Translations under genes and position numbers: made by a program
The notes under the pieces: generated by a model
What the model was told of the DNA's origin: nothing
The model's input: the letters and a program-made list of their open reading frames with translations, nothing else
The model's database searches: none
In this document: piece by piece, positions 21,297 through 32,100 of the stretch
Layout: each line of letters starts with the position of its first letter
Position numbering within the stretch: the stretch's first letter is position 1
NCBI GenBank assembly: GCA_008692225.1
Contig: VICG01000001.1
Location: 1,662,501-1,726,500 of the forward strand
Reading direction: 5' to 3'
DNA: 64,000 nucleotides
Source of the DNA: Monilinia fructicola
Lineage: Eukaryota > Ascomycota > Leotiomycetes > Helotiales > Sclerotiniaceae

Positions 21297-22737
21297 GTAT
21301 GAATAATTCTACAGCCTTATTGCTTGGAACCAAAAGAAGTATCCACATGAAGAGGGGGCAATCTTTTGTATAACTGTACTGCAGTAGTTTACTGTGGACT
21401 GATAGAGCGGCGCGAATTAGATTGGTTGCTGGATGACAAGCTGCAGGTCTATGGTGTCACTATGAAAATGCAGCTTGCAATACAAATTGAAAGCAATTCC
21501 TTTCACTACTGCAGAGTCCAGACAGAATCTTCACAACGAAAAGAAGGGAGTGAAAAAAAACGAGGCTGTCAATTGAATGTGACGCATCATCTAGACCCAT
21601 GCATACACATGCTTGTAAATTGCTGCCCTATGCATTGACTTGGTCGGGTCGGGCCCCACACATTACCGAACAAGGTCTCTCTGCCAACGCACTGAGCAGA
21701 GAAAATGTCATCGGATATTTCATAAAGGCTGTTTGGGAAGGGCTCATCAATTATCAATCTCAGGGTTGGATGAAGTACACAGCACACTTGCAAGGCGGTC
21801 AAGGGTAGGGAAGGTTCAATCTTTGACAGCTTGAGTCAAAATTCAGCTTGTGATGAGAACGTCATACCAAATAAGAACAGCATTGAAAAAGTACAACAAC
21901 TTGGCTATCAGAGCATGGAATTGTGTGTGGGATTTATGTATGATCCGCTGCGATGGGGTTCAAGGTTACCATACGGACAGACAGTTGATATCGCGAAGTG
22001 TGTGAGGACAATAAATGCAATGCGACAATCCTTCGGGCCAGCATCGTGATTCGTGAGCCACTTGGCGCTTATGATATCTGTACAAAGTACATCTGCACAT
22101 CTGTACCAATAGCTGTTGTGGAGAAGATCTCGATATGTACTGTACGGAGTACAGAGTAGCTGCTCTGTACTCCGTAGGATGACAAGAACTCTTGCACTCT
22201 TGGGCAATACTTGTATATTATTATCATGGTCTGGGATGTTGAGTACGAAAACCAATCACCAATCAATGTGGGGGGAAGGGTGGTTATGTGGCTAGTGAGT
22301 ACTGCAACAAAGCTCAGTTGTGGCTGTGACATTCAAAGTGGCTCAAACCCTTTTATATCCAAATTGCATGGACTGAGACTCCCGAGGTCCTGTGAATTTG
22401 ATACCTTTGACAAGCCGTTACTTTGCTCCAGATACTCTTAATTACAGTAGCGAAGATGGCACTTATTAAAAAGGCACTAGGTACTGTAGTATTTATGAAA
22501 TCCAATACTCTACGGAAAATCGGGAAGAGAGGTTGGGTAAGAGATCTTTTGTCCAGGGAAAAAATGTTAATGGCCCAACCTCCTTCAAACAAACTATGGG
22601 GGCAATGAAAACGTCTGACAAACCCACCCATAAAGTACACTAAACTTGGAAATCCCCATGTTCAAAAGAACACAAGTCGCCTTGCAATACCATAACGATC
22701 AGAAAGACTTGATGAACTCCAAAAATTCAAAATGAAT
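21297..22737. other. Intergenic region with a perfect 14-bp hairpin
   Basis: About 1.4 kb between the AAA ATPase start and the tRNA. ORFs are short and unconvincing. The notable element is the inverted repeat at 22143-22176. Confidence 0.5.
22143..22176. repeat. Inverted repeat built on the TACGGAGTAC motif
   Basis: Arms TACGGAGTACAGAG (22143-22156) and CTCTGTACTCCGTA (22163-22176) are perfect reverse complements around a six-base loop. A related imperfect version lies at about 7486-7524. No T tract follows, so a terminator role is not suggested. Confidence 0.85.
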
Positions 22738-22835
22738 TCCGGTACGGGGAATTGAACCCCGGTCTCCCGCGACCTGATTGAAGTTTGGGGGCTTCGAATG
22801 AGAGGCGGAAATGCTAGCCACTACACCATGCCGGA
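22738..22835 (-). tRNA. tRNA-Glu (anticodon CTC) with an intron
   Basis: On the minus strand the sequence opens TCCGGCATGGTGTAGTGGCT and closes with a T arm CGGGG-TTCAATT-CCCCG followed by TACCGGA. The D-arm/A-box (TGGTGTAGTGGC) and B-box (GGTTCAATTCC) match tRNA promoters. The anticodon loop CTCTCA gives CUC after a TCCGC stem that pairs with GCGGG. Between them about 27 nt form an intron at the canonical 37/38 position. The acceptor stem has one C-A mismatch at the sixth pair. Intron limits are inferred from stem pairing. Confidence 0.85.
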
Positions 22836-23698
22836 TGTTATATGATTGTTGTTGAGAGTACCGATGTTATAAATGTATCTAGACAAGATTTTGTCAAATT
22901 CTCACTTGGCCTGTAGAACTACTGTACCTACCTAGGTAGGTACCTAGTCAGTCATTTTAAACGAGAAAAAAAGAAGTGCGCAACAGCCATTTTAGGCACG
23001 TGGATGAGCTACCCCTAGGTAGACGTAATCACCACGTGAAAGTATCTTCTTTCTCCAAATATAAGATTCTCTTCAAGTGATCAGTACTTTCATTATGTAT
23101 TAAACATTGAAGATCTTGTTTTCTTTGTACTTTGGATGCAATTTAGCATCTGCACGAATAAGATAATCTCGACGAATAACAGACACTTTCGGCTTGCTTT
23201 TTTGCCGATGGAAATGACTGCGATGCTTAAAATGCATATTCATCAACATCGATGATGATATTGTCCGAAATCACCACAGATCAATAAGTTAGAGGAGCCT
23301 CTTGACGCACACAAGTGTTCCGATTATGATAATTGTCGAATAGAAACATTGACGCTGCAATAGCTACTCATACTGAATTGCTGAAGCATCATTCTCCCAA
23401 GCCTCCACGGTGGTTGCAGAAAAGGAAGTAACCCCGGATGAAAGACTAAGAACTCTTAATATATACTATTCCTCACCTTCTCATATCTATTTTCTCTTCT
23501 TTTCGCAGTTTTCTTGCACGTTTTCTACTCTCAAACTCACAGCCTAATAGTTTACGGCTCTCATTGGGCGCCCTTTTTTCTCATACACTTGGAGTTGTCA
23601 CTCGTCCATTGGTTGTACTAAAATATCATCGCCTTCTACTCCCCTTTCTTGGTCAGAAACATGCAACGTCCTTCTCACGAGCACTTTTCGCATACGAC
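22836..23698. other. Intergenic region upstream of the zinc-finger gene
   Basis: About 860 bp. Holds the TACCTAGGTA palindrome cluster (22925-22948), a CACGTG near 23032 (E-box/bHLH-type core) and a pyrimidine-rich tract before the start at 23699, which looks like a promoter and 5' leader. Confidence 0.45.
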
Positions 23699-24525
23699 AT
23701 GTCTACCTCGGAACAACCCTGGGAATTTCCCCCAAATGAAGGACTCTTTATTGGTGATGACGATTTTGGTATCTCTGCTTCCAATGCAGGGTTTATGGCG
23801 ACCCATCGACAGATATCTGCATTTGATCAACATTTGCAGCCTTCGTTGGAGGAAGGGTTCTTCACTGGTATAGGTCAAATGCCTACTACCCACCAATCTT
23901 GGCAAAACTCTTCTCAATGGAGGATTTCCAACCAACCAAGTTGATTATCCAGTTCTTAGCCAATCTCTATACCCTGATATTGGTGGCGGACAAGGTTGGT
24001 GCGTCGAGTGAGTTTGTTGTTTCCCCTCTAGCTAAGAAACACGTGTGTGTGAATGAAGGGCACCTAAACCACGCGCCGAACATGATCAAGCCGGCCTTGC
24101 CGCTCGACCTACACCTACTACCCCTTGCCTCCGAACAATGAAACATAACCGCCGTTGCCATGCAGTCTCCCGAAATCCCTACTTCCTATCCAATCACCGG
24201 TTGTTATCTATGTTCTTATCAAACTTGCACCAAAGACTTGAAAAGTTCTGGAGATCGCCTTCGACACATTACCTCAGTTCATCAACGCGGGCAGACAAAT
24301 CCAGGAAGAAATCTCTGTCCAATAGTTGGATGTCGCCGAAGCTATGGCAGGGGACTTTGTCGTCCTGATAAAGTTAATGATCATTTGAGAAAGATTCATG
24401 GTCTTGTTAGAGCTGCTCCAGCTAGTGGCTCCACTGCCAATAGAACTTCTGATGATAATGCCTTGGCAACCGCCAATGGAACATTTGCTGTCGCCGGAAA
24501 CGAAAACCGAGGAGTGAACACTTGA
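23699..24525 (+). CDS. C2H2 zinc-finger protein, exon structure unresolved
   Basis: Probable start MSTSEQPWEFPPNEG at 23699; an upstream in-frame ATG exists at 23564 or later, but its peptide is unlike a conserved start. The first exon is Gln/Ser-rich and acidic. The C-terminal part (24180-24440) carries two zinc-finger-like motifs: CYLCSYQTC followed by DRLRHITSVH, and CPIVGCRRSYGRG followed by DKVNDHLRKIH. This is the diverged C2H2 pair common in ascomycete regulators. An intron from about 23990 (GTGAGT) to about 24056 joins WCVE to APKPRAEHDQ. Two further frame changes remain unexplained, near 23921 and between about 24140 and 24180; they could be a non-standard intron or single-base errors. 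DNA binding is inferred; no target is known. Confidence 0.6.
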
Positions 24526-25600
24526 CTAAGGAGGAGTTGTGACTTGACCCAAGAATACGCAATGGTATCATGTTACAGCAGTCCGAGGGTTGTGTGCACT
24601 TACAAATATGGTGGATTTCTTTTTGTTGGCGATGCTTCAGCATGGATTAACGGCCTATGATAACGGTGGATAGTTTCTCATATGGAATTCGAATCATTGC
24701 GATGATTTTTTTGCAATTTCTCCATAAAACAACTCCCTTCCCTGGTCCGGCGCTCTCTGAAATATCTTTCTTTTGGAGCATCTAGCCCTTATCATCCTGG
24801 TCCCAAGCTTTGTGGTCTCCAAATAAAGCCCATCTTAAACTTATCTCTCACAAATTTCTCCTTTACTTAAATCAATCTGTCTGATCAAATATAACAAGCA
24901 GTTTCGTTTTTTTTGAGAGCTTCTCTCCAAACTCGCATTCCAACACTGGGCCGTAGTCAATGTCGAATCCAAAATTTTCCTGAGTTAGCGATATAAACAA
25001 CTGATTCAGCTGCCCGGTGATAGAGAGATATACACCCCTAGTTGATATTCTTTGAAAGAAACCTTCCCTCAAAGATCAGCCTGAATATAGGTCTGAAAAT
25101 AGGAGCGGATGCTTGATAGTGATGCATTAACATCATGTAAGGCCGATGCCCCCCACCCCTATGATAGGAAAGTTTCAAGTCAGCATCAAATCCTTCCACA
25201 GCCTCGTCTGGTTGTCTTGAGTGTCGAGGTAGGACCAGGGGCGATGCCGTATTCTGTCAACTCCCCCTTTTGAACAATTGACTTGCCAGTTTTTGTCGGA
25301 TATCGTCTTCTCCAGGAATATATATTACTAATATCAGGTCAATATAAACTTTACCGGTTCTACATCATCAGACCAATGCCAGAAATGATAATAACGACCT
25401 CTTTTTTTTAGTTTCTCCGTCCTTCTGAATATTCCAATTTCCTGTTTTCGCTGGCAACTAAATCGCCCCGGAGTGCTTCTTTGGTCTCTCAAAGTTGGCT
25501 TCATTTCCACGCTCAAAGATATCCAATTTTGTCTCTACCTCGCCACACCTAGAAAGTTATATTCCGAGAAGATGTGATGGCAACAAGGGTTTTCGATCAA
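24526..25600. other. Intergenic region, no gene seen
   Basis: About 1.1 kb downstream of the zinc-finger gene. AT-rich with short ORFs only. Confidence 0.4.
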
Positions 25601-25618
25601 CGTGGAGTCTAACTCAAA

Positions 25619-26695
25619 GCGAGTGGGAAATAAAGATTTGGCTTCTATTCTATTATTGTCGTCGAAAGAAGCTCCATATAGCTTATGATTTTCACTGTTT
25701 CAATCTTCGCGACTCAGCACACAGGCTGAATTTATTGGCCATTAGTCATGTAACTGAGGAAACTCAAAAACTTATACGACCGGAAGCAAGTTTGGACTCA
25801 AAAGAAATGGCCAAACCCCTCCTGGAAAAGTTGTATTGTTGTTCGGCAAGCATAAAGGCAGTCTTTCCGAAGATTTGAAACATTGTTGCGTGATGAGTTT
25901 GCGTAATATATTCCACAAAGACGGTGATGAGGAGCACCAAATACAGGATATCTCTCTATTTGTGGAGAATCGAATGTTAACAAAGAACGTCAACTAGCTA
26001 CGAAAATTCGAGGAATTGTTCGACAAATACAAAAGCGTGGCTAATCGCAAAAAAGAAATGCGCATGAAGTTGCCCTGGATCAATTCGGATTTGGTTTGGG
26101 CAGGAAAAGGGCCAAGAGTCTCGGAAGATATGTAGTGATCAGCCTAGGAAGTGAGAATGGTTTCTAAAGGATATACAATGAGCTCCGCTACTCAAAGCTA
26201 TTGCTTGTGAATAAGACGCATGATTAAGTATGCATCGACGAAACAAACCTGCTCTTCGGCATACACCTAATATTGTGCACCCAGTTGGCGAGATATGAAC
26301 AAAGAATGACGATGGAGGAGCCTCAGATGATGAATCTTATATCTCCAAAAATGGCCTCGTGGTTTTGGATGAGAACGAAAGCTCAGAGGGAGAGGAAGCA
26401 CAAGAGGAGGAAAACTGATGAGGAAGCCACCTAGCACAGTGCAAACAAAGAATACGAGGTCAATACGAATGGGGCGTCTCGTGTGTTTGATTGCACCGAT
26501 AGTGAAGAAGATTTCTTTCCTGCAGCAGAAGAAGCCATAAAGGGCCCAGTGGGCCGCTCCAGCCCCATCAAGAGAATATCTGCAAGTATATTAACAGACC
26601 TTCCGATTTTAATTGACAGTGGGAATGAGCCAGATGATGAAATTTCCCCTGAAGAACTTAGAAGGGCCAAATTCACCACCAAAAACTGAAGAGTC
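25619..26695 (+). pseudogene. Decayed coding region of unknown family
   Basis: One plus-strand frame reads as protein-like sequence for several hundred bases but is interrupted by TGA/TAG codons: segments such as EVGNKDLASILLLSSKEAPY, GKVVLLFGKHKGSLSEDLKH, NIFHKDGDEEHQIQDISLFV and LRKFEELFDKYKSVANRKKE lie in the same frame between about 25619 and 26135. Further downstream an acidic stretch (DDGGASDDESY, ESSEGEEAQEEE, near 26310-26415) and FDCTDSEEDFFPAAEEA (26486-26686) continue in other frames. No start, splice pattern or known domain is visible. It may be a dead host gene or transposon-derived ORF; I do not recognise it. Confidence 0.4.
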
Positions 26696-27299
26696 GAAAT
26701 TTCCTCAATATTCAGGAACTAGCGCCATTGTTTTTTTTGGGGGGGGGGATTTGGAAGAGCAGAATTCAGGATTAGTCCACCTCTTGTCATCTTCCAGCGG
26801 AAGACGCCACGGAAGCCAAGGACTAGAACTTTCAACACAAAATAAAAGAACCATTTTCGTTTCTATGGATGTGCTCGAGTATCCATGGATGTATGAACAA
26901 CCGACACTGATGATTCTGCCAAAAAGCGGTGAAACCATCACAAACTTTGTTTTGTTGCATATCTGAAAAATTATCCAGCATGGAAATGCCGTTTCCTAAA
27001 CGGAAATATAGATTTCATAGAAATACCTACTAGGTACCTAGGTAGACCTACATACACATACATAGACTGGGAATAAGGATTTTATTTCCGTCCACGGGTA
27101 TTTCCGCACACTTCACAACTATTCTGCCAAAAGCGGTGAAATGATGACCGCTTGACAACCACTTGGCATGTCCACGTGCATAGGTACAAATGTACACGGC
27201 AACAGCGAAATAATTAACAAATGCTATGATTTTCTGAGAACATGTACAAAGGGAAGACTTACAGAATGTTCCACAGCGTCTCACAATGAATATGCTCAA
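26696..27299. other. Intergenic region before the first folylpolyglutamate synthase gene
   Basis: About 600 bp. Contains a T9/G10 homopolymer pair near 26731-26750 and an ACCTAGGT palindrome near 27038. No gene supported. Confidence 0.4.
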
Positions 27300-28935
27300 A
27301 TGAAGATATCACCTACAATTCCCCGTTTGCTTCGAAATGTAGCAGCTGAACCTTTCCTGTGTGCTCGCAGCTTTCAACATCACGTTCGATTTGCAAGCAG
27401 GATGGCGGTCAAAGATCGTAGCTACGAGGATGCGGTAGCACTCCTAAATACTCTACAATCCAACCGAGCAATCGTTTTCTTCTATATCAAATACGTCGCA
27501 GGACATGAATCTGTATGCAATACCAGAAATGCTTGAATGGACGCGTAAGGCGGGGTACGAGACTTCGGATTTTTCCAGGCGTGGATTGAAATGTATCCAT
27601 GTAGCTGGGACGAAAGGAAAGGGCAGTGTATGTGCCATGGTTGATAACATTCTGCGACAGTATCGATGCGAGCAATTTGAGAGTGGAGTTGTGCTAGGAG
27701 ATGTGAAAAAGGAGGGTTTAGGGAAGATTGGGTTGTATACCTCACCACATTTGATGACGGTACGCGAACGTATACGAATCGATGGCTCTCCTATATCTGA
27801 GCCCCTATTTGCACGGTACTTTTTCGAGCTTTGGGATCGATTTTCTGATGCTGCTTCCGCGGCTACTACCCCGCACCCGGACCCCACGTCGTCGGAGACC
27901 AAGCCTGGTTATTTTCGATATCTTACAATAATGGCACTACATACATTTATGGAGGAAGGGGTAGAATCTGCCATCATCGAGTGTGGTATTGGAGGAGAAT
28001 ATGATAGCACGAACATACTGCCTGCTGAAGCTGTTACTACTACCGCGATCACGAAGCTCGGCATCGACCATGTTGGAATGCTGGGCGACACGATTGATAA
28101 AATAAGTTGGCACAAGGCTGGTATTATGAAAAAGGGTGTTCCATCTTTCACAGTTCCCCAGCTTCAAGACGCTCAATCTGTTCTAGAGAGTCGTGCTAAA
28201 GAGAAAGATGCCACATTGGAGGTTGTGAATCGATATTCAGGGTTTAATAATGGAAGCATTGGATTGGGCGCTGAAGGGGAGTTTCAGAAAGATAATGCGA
28301 GTCTGGCAATTGCTGTTTCTGCGTCGCATCTACAAAGCCTAGGCATTCAAGATGTACCCACACCTTCTGCACTGTTGTCTCTTCAGCAACCACTCCCAGA
28401 CCAATTTCTTCAGGGGCTAAAGACAGTAAAATGGGCTGGAAGATGTGAAGTTATGGTTACTGGTAACATCACATGGTTCATCGATGGTGCCCATACCGTA
28501 GATAGTATCAAGGAAACTGCGCTCTGGTACGCTTCGAAAATCATGGCAGAGGGAGCTCATCCTCCAAATAGCATGCTGATTTTCAATCAACAAGATCGCC
28601 ACCCAGGGCAACTTATCCAGGCATTGCTCAACAATATTCAGGTCGATCGTTGGAGATTGTTTACCTTTGCTGCATTCTGTACCAACACGCCGTTTAAAAG
28701 CGAAGTAATTGAAGAGGATGCTAAAAATCTCGTCCAACAGCAGCTCGCGTGCGAATTTTACAAATCAATAGATCGTAATCCGTGCTGTGCGGAGTGTGCG
28801 AGCATTGAAGAAGCCGTGGAGGTTGCGCACAGAGTAGCCGAGGATGAAGAACAATTTTTCGTTCTGGTAACGGGAAGCTTGCATCTTGTTGGTGGCTTAA
28901 TGAAGGTCCTTGAACAGCAGAGCAAGAAAGGGTGA
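27300..28935 (+). CDS. Folylpolyglutamate synthase, copy 1 (probably mitochondrial form)
   Basis: Adds glutamates to folate cofactors so that they are retained in the cell and used by C1 enzymes. The N-terminus (MKISPTIPRLLRN...RFASRMAVKDRSYEDA) reads as a mitochondrial presequence followed by an internal Met (MAVKDRSYEDAVALLNTLQ) that could start a cytosolic form. Family motifs: ATP-binding loop HVAGTKGKGSVCAM, GLYTSPHLMTVRERIRI, ECGIGGEYDSTN, LGIDHVGMLGDTIDKISWHKAGI, WAGRCEV, WFIDGAHTVDSI, LIFNQQDRH and VTGSLHLVGG near the C-terminus. No introns. The frame is broken once: the T4 run at 27475-27478 must be T3 to link QSNRAIV to the following exon-free frame (SSISNTSQDMN). With that one base discounted the protein is 544 residues. 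It converges with copy 2. Confidence 0.9.
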
Positions 28936-29372
28936 GAAATCCAATAGCCCTCTAAATACTGGAATGTCAAAGGAGTTTGTTTTGAGATACCCAGTTTTGA
29001 TTTAGACAGTTCAAGAGCTGCAGTTTCCGCAGTAAATTTGTGGTTCCTACATATTTTATTCAAAGGTTATTGGTATAGTCATTGAAGCACAGGCTGTTAT
29101 CTTTAATTTAGACTTGAATGCTGACGCGTGAAATTAACGATGGCAAGTCGAATAAGCTGTACTTATGTAGATATGTTTTCCCGAAATTTAAAGTCTTTGG
29201 GTATCGTTCGTTGAACAATTATCGTACATATATGTGTGAATCCCATGGTATCGAGCACCCCTCCAGTCATCCCCTTATTTTCGAACGTTGAGTTGCAGGC
29301 CGGTCGGTTACTTCACGTGAAGTCCTCGCCAATCTTGCTTTATGTAGTTTTTCAAGTCACCTGCATCTCTCT
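28936..29372. other. Intergenic region between the two convergent folylpolyglutamate synthase genes
   Basis: About 440 bp of AT-rich sequence holding both 3' ends. No further feature seen. Confidence 0.5.
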
Positions 29373-31043
29373 CTATAAGGCATCCACGGACTCCAAGCTT
29401 CCCAATGCTCTCCCAACCAAATGCACACTCCCCGTGATGAGAGCTTGAGCATGCGCATCCTCCGTAGACAAACTTCGCACATATTCAAAAAGCATCTTCG
29501 ACACTAGGAAGAACTTTCACATCGGTATCGGGGTTAGAATCGAGCGAGCGCCATTTTTCTGCAAAAGCTTTTTGCATTGTGAGTTCAGAGATTGATTTCG
29601 GGTCGTAGGAAAGATTGACGAAATCTGGTGGGTGGGGTTAGTACAACAGATGTGTATTCGAAGGGTGTGGATGATTGGTTATTACCTTTTTTGGATGCGT
29701 TTGCTTTCTGGATAGAAGTTGTGCAGAAGATGACATGGTCGAATTTGACGGATTCTCGAGTTGCGCTGTAAAGCCCTTCGAGTAATCCGATGGCTTCACG
29801 ATGACCTTGCTGGTTGAAAATTAGGACTCGAGGTCCGTTTCTAGAGATGGTTAGTTACGTTGGCTTAGGTTGAAATAACAAAACCAACTCACTTCTTTGC
29901 TACTTCGTCGCCAAACCACTTCGCCGCGACGGCAATACTATCTCCAGTGTGTGCTCCATCCAAATACCAAGTGACATTTCCATCAATCTTGGTTTCACAT
30001 CTTCCACGCCAGACGACTTGCTCTAAAGCGTCAACAAATTCCTGGGGTAGAGAATCCGGGGATGTGCTGAATTTGGGATCCAATTTCTTTAGGACTGTTT
30101 CAGCTAAGCATATGGCAAGACTTGCGTTTCCTCTCTGAAAATCTGCAGCAGGTTTTATTTTTACCTCCTTCAACCTTGGGTCTATGTCGACTACTTTGAG
30201 AGACTTCACTGCCTTTTCTGTGGCCCTCCTCTCGACTACTTCCATAGCTTCTGGCTTTTGTTTCGCTGTGAACGATGGCACGCCCGCCTTCTGAATTCCA
30301 GCTTTGTGCCATGCAATCTTGTCAATAGTTTCTCCAAGTGTAAAGACATGATCGATCCCTAAAGATGATATACCAGTCACTGCTGGCTGATCCACAATAT
30401 TTGTCGAATCATATTCGCCCCCAACTCCAACCTCATAGATTGCAGCATCAACGCCCTCCTGGAGGAAAACATGATAAGACATCAAATTTAAGTATCTGAA
30501 ATAAACAGGTTTCTCAAACGGCACGCTCGAGGAAGCCGCAGCTGCTTCCAGACGATCCCATACCTCAAAAAAGTATTTCGCAAACAGAGGGGCTGATATA
30601 GGGGCTGAATTGATCCTAATTCGTTCGCGCACAGCAATGAGATGGGGAGATGTGAAAAGTCCAACCTTTTTGGGTAGATCATGTGACTTTCTATAACGGT
30701 TCAGAATGGAGTCAACGTAGGCGCACGTTGAGCCTTTTCCTTTGGTTCCAGCAACGTGGACAATGTTCAGTTGTTCGAGATCATCTTGCTAAGCACGAAT
30801 CAGTAACGAAACAGCGGAAAGAGGGGTTGAGAAATACTGTGTATCCGATTCGGGTGAGATGTTGTCTCATTTCTTGATTTGCACCTTCATCAAGTTTGAT
30901 TCCGGCTTCCCATCGTTTCTTAAGTACTTCATATGGTGTCTGGAGTGTATTCAAGGCATTAATTGCATCCTAATGATGGTGAGCAGAAACATCAGGTGTA
31001 TAGCAATGCATGGCAGACGAACATCGTAGGTTCTTTCTGCCAT
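29373..31043 (-). CDS. Folylpolyglutamate synthase, copy 2 (probably cytosolic form)
   Basis: Five exons: 31043-31023, 30969-30838, 30788-29893, 29840-29686 and 29624-29373, with introns of 53, 49, 52 and 61 bp; all phases agree. It begins MAERTYDDAINALNTLQTPY with no presequence. Motifs: IVHVAGTKGKGSTCAYVDS, KVGLFTSPHLIAVRERIRI, EVGVGGEYDSTN, SLGIDHVFTLGETIDKIAWH, WRGRCETK, WYLDGAHTGDSI, RVLIFNQQGHREAI and ALITGSVHLVGRAL. In the last exon the minus-strand T5 run (A5 at 29487-29491) is one base too long: without it VEDAFEYVRSLSTEDAHAQA continues to a stop at 29373. As written, the protein would stop early after VEDAF and lose the C-terminal motif. About 484 residues if read through. Divergent in sequence and intron content from copy 1, so not a recent duplication. 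Confidence 0.9.
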
Positions 31044-31620
31044 CGTGGCAACAAATTTTGGAGCAAAACGGGTTGCATTTAATGAAACGGGGATCGATAG
31101 AGATTCTTCTCAGATGTACAAAAGGGCTTTTTATTGAGAGACGACCACATTGAATATCATATGTAAGTTGATGTCTAGAATTTGAAGATACAAATTTCTC
31201 AAATTGCACATGTCTTGCTTTGTCAGCCGACGGTTAGTCTATCAGTGCACAGAGCATCTTCGATTTTTAAAGGCGATTTCTCCCAAAAGTTCTACTAACA
31301 ATTTAAGAAGCAAATTAAGCATTGCTTTCTTCAGGTGGAAGGTAAGACTGCCATCACTTGTTTTGTTTCTATCCCTGCCTTTCGCAGTAATTTTCATGAT
31401 AAGTGATGATATGCTGCAAGGAAGTAGAGCATTGGAATACCTAGCCGTACGCCCCAAGATGGCAAGAATACATTGAGGCAGTGAAGCAAAAAGCTTGGTA
31501 TGCTATCGCTCTTTCACACGGACGATAACAACACCGCCTATTCCATCAGAATAGATGGGTGGGGTGGTAGTGGTGGATCATGGCAAACCAACGGCTCTTT
31601 TCCTTTCTATAACACATGAG

Positions 31621-32100
31621 TTAATCCGCTGCCATATTCTCTGATTCCCACACACAAGCATGATGATCTGGATCTAGAGGTCCGATTTCCGGGTTCAGCA
31701 AACGTTGATGGCTTGCGTCAAAGTATTGCGCGAAGATTGGACATTCACTGTTGGGTATCTTTGTGAGTTTTCTCGCAGGAAGGAGGGTTAGGTGGAAAAC
31801 CGTGGTGGTGTGAAGTTGTGTATGTAAGACTAGACAAAAGAGGCATGATTCTGTTACATACCTTTGACTATAAATGTTTTGGCATGCCTTTAATAGTTGG
31901 TAGAAAAGGAAGCTGTTGATCTTGGATGTGTAGTGTGTAAGGTAAAAAAAGATGTCATATGGGTAAAAGTTTTCCACGATATGACTAGGAAGGACAGGGC
32001 AGAATAGATCAGAGATCAACTCCGTCGCCCCGCTGTTGATCATGAGCCACATGTTTGGCCTTTCAATGAGCTGAAAAAACGCATTAGATCTGCCATCATT
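31621..32100 (-). pseudogene. Coding-like stretch, possible exon of an unrecognised gene
   Basis: A 143-codon frame on the minus strand, possibly entered through an acceptor TTAG near 32109. It reads NAFFQLIERPNMWLMINSGA and SHIVENFYPYDIFFYLTHYT before a GTATGT donor-like site near 31863. No family recognised and no convincing first exon. Confidence 0.25.

Noticed and set aside
22143..22176. Transcription terminator
   Set aside because: No adjacent transcript end and no T tract; bacterial-type terminators are not expected in nuclear fungal DNA.
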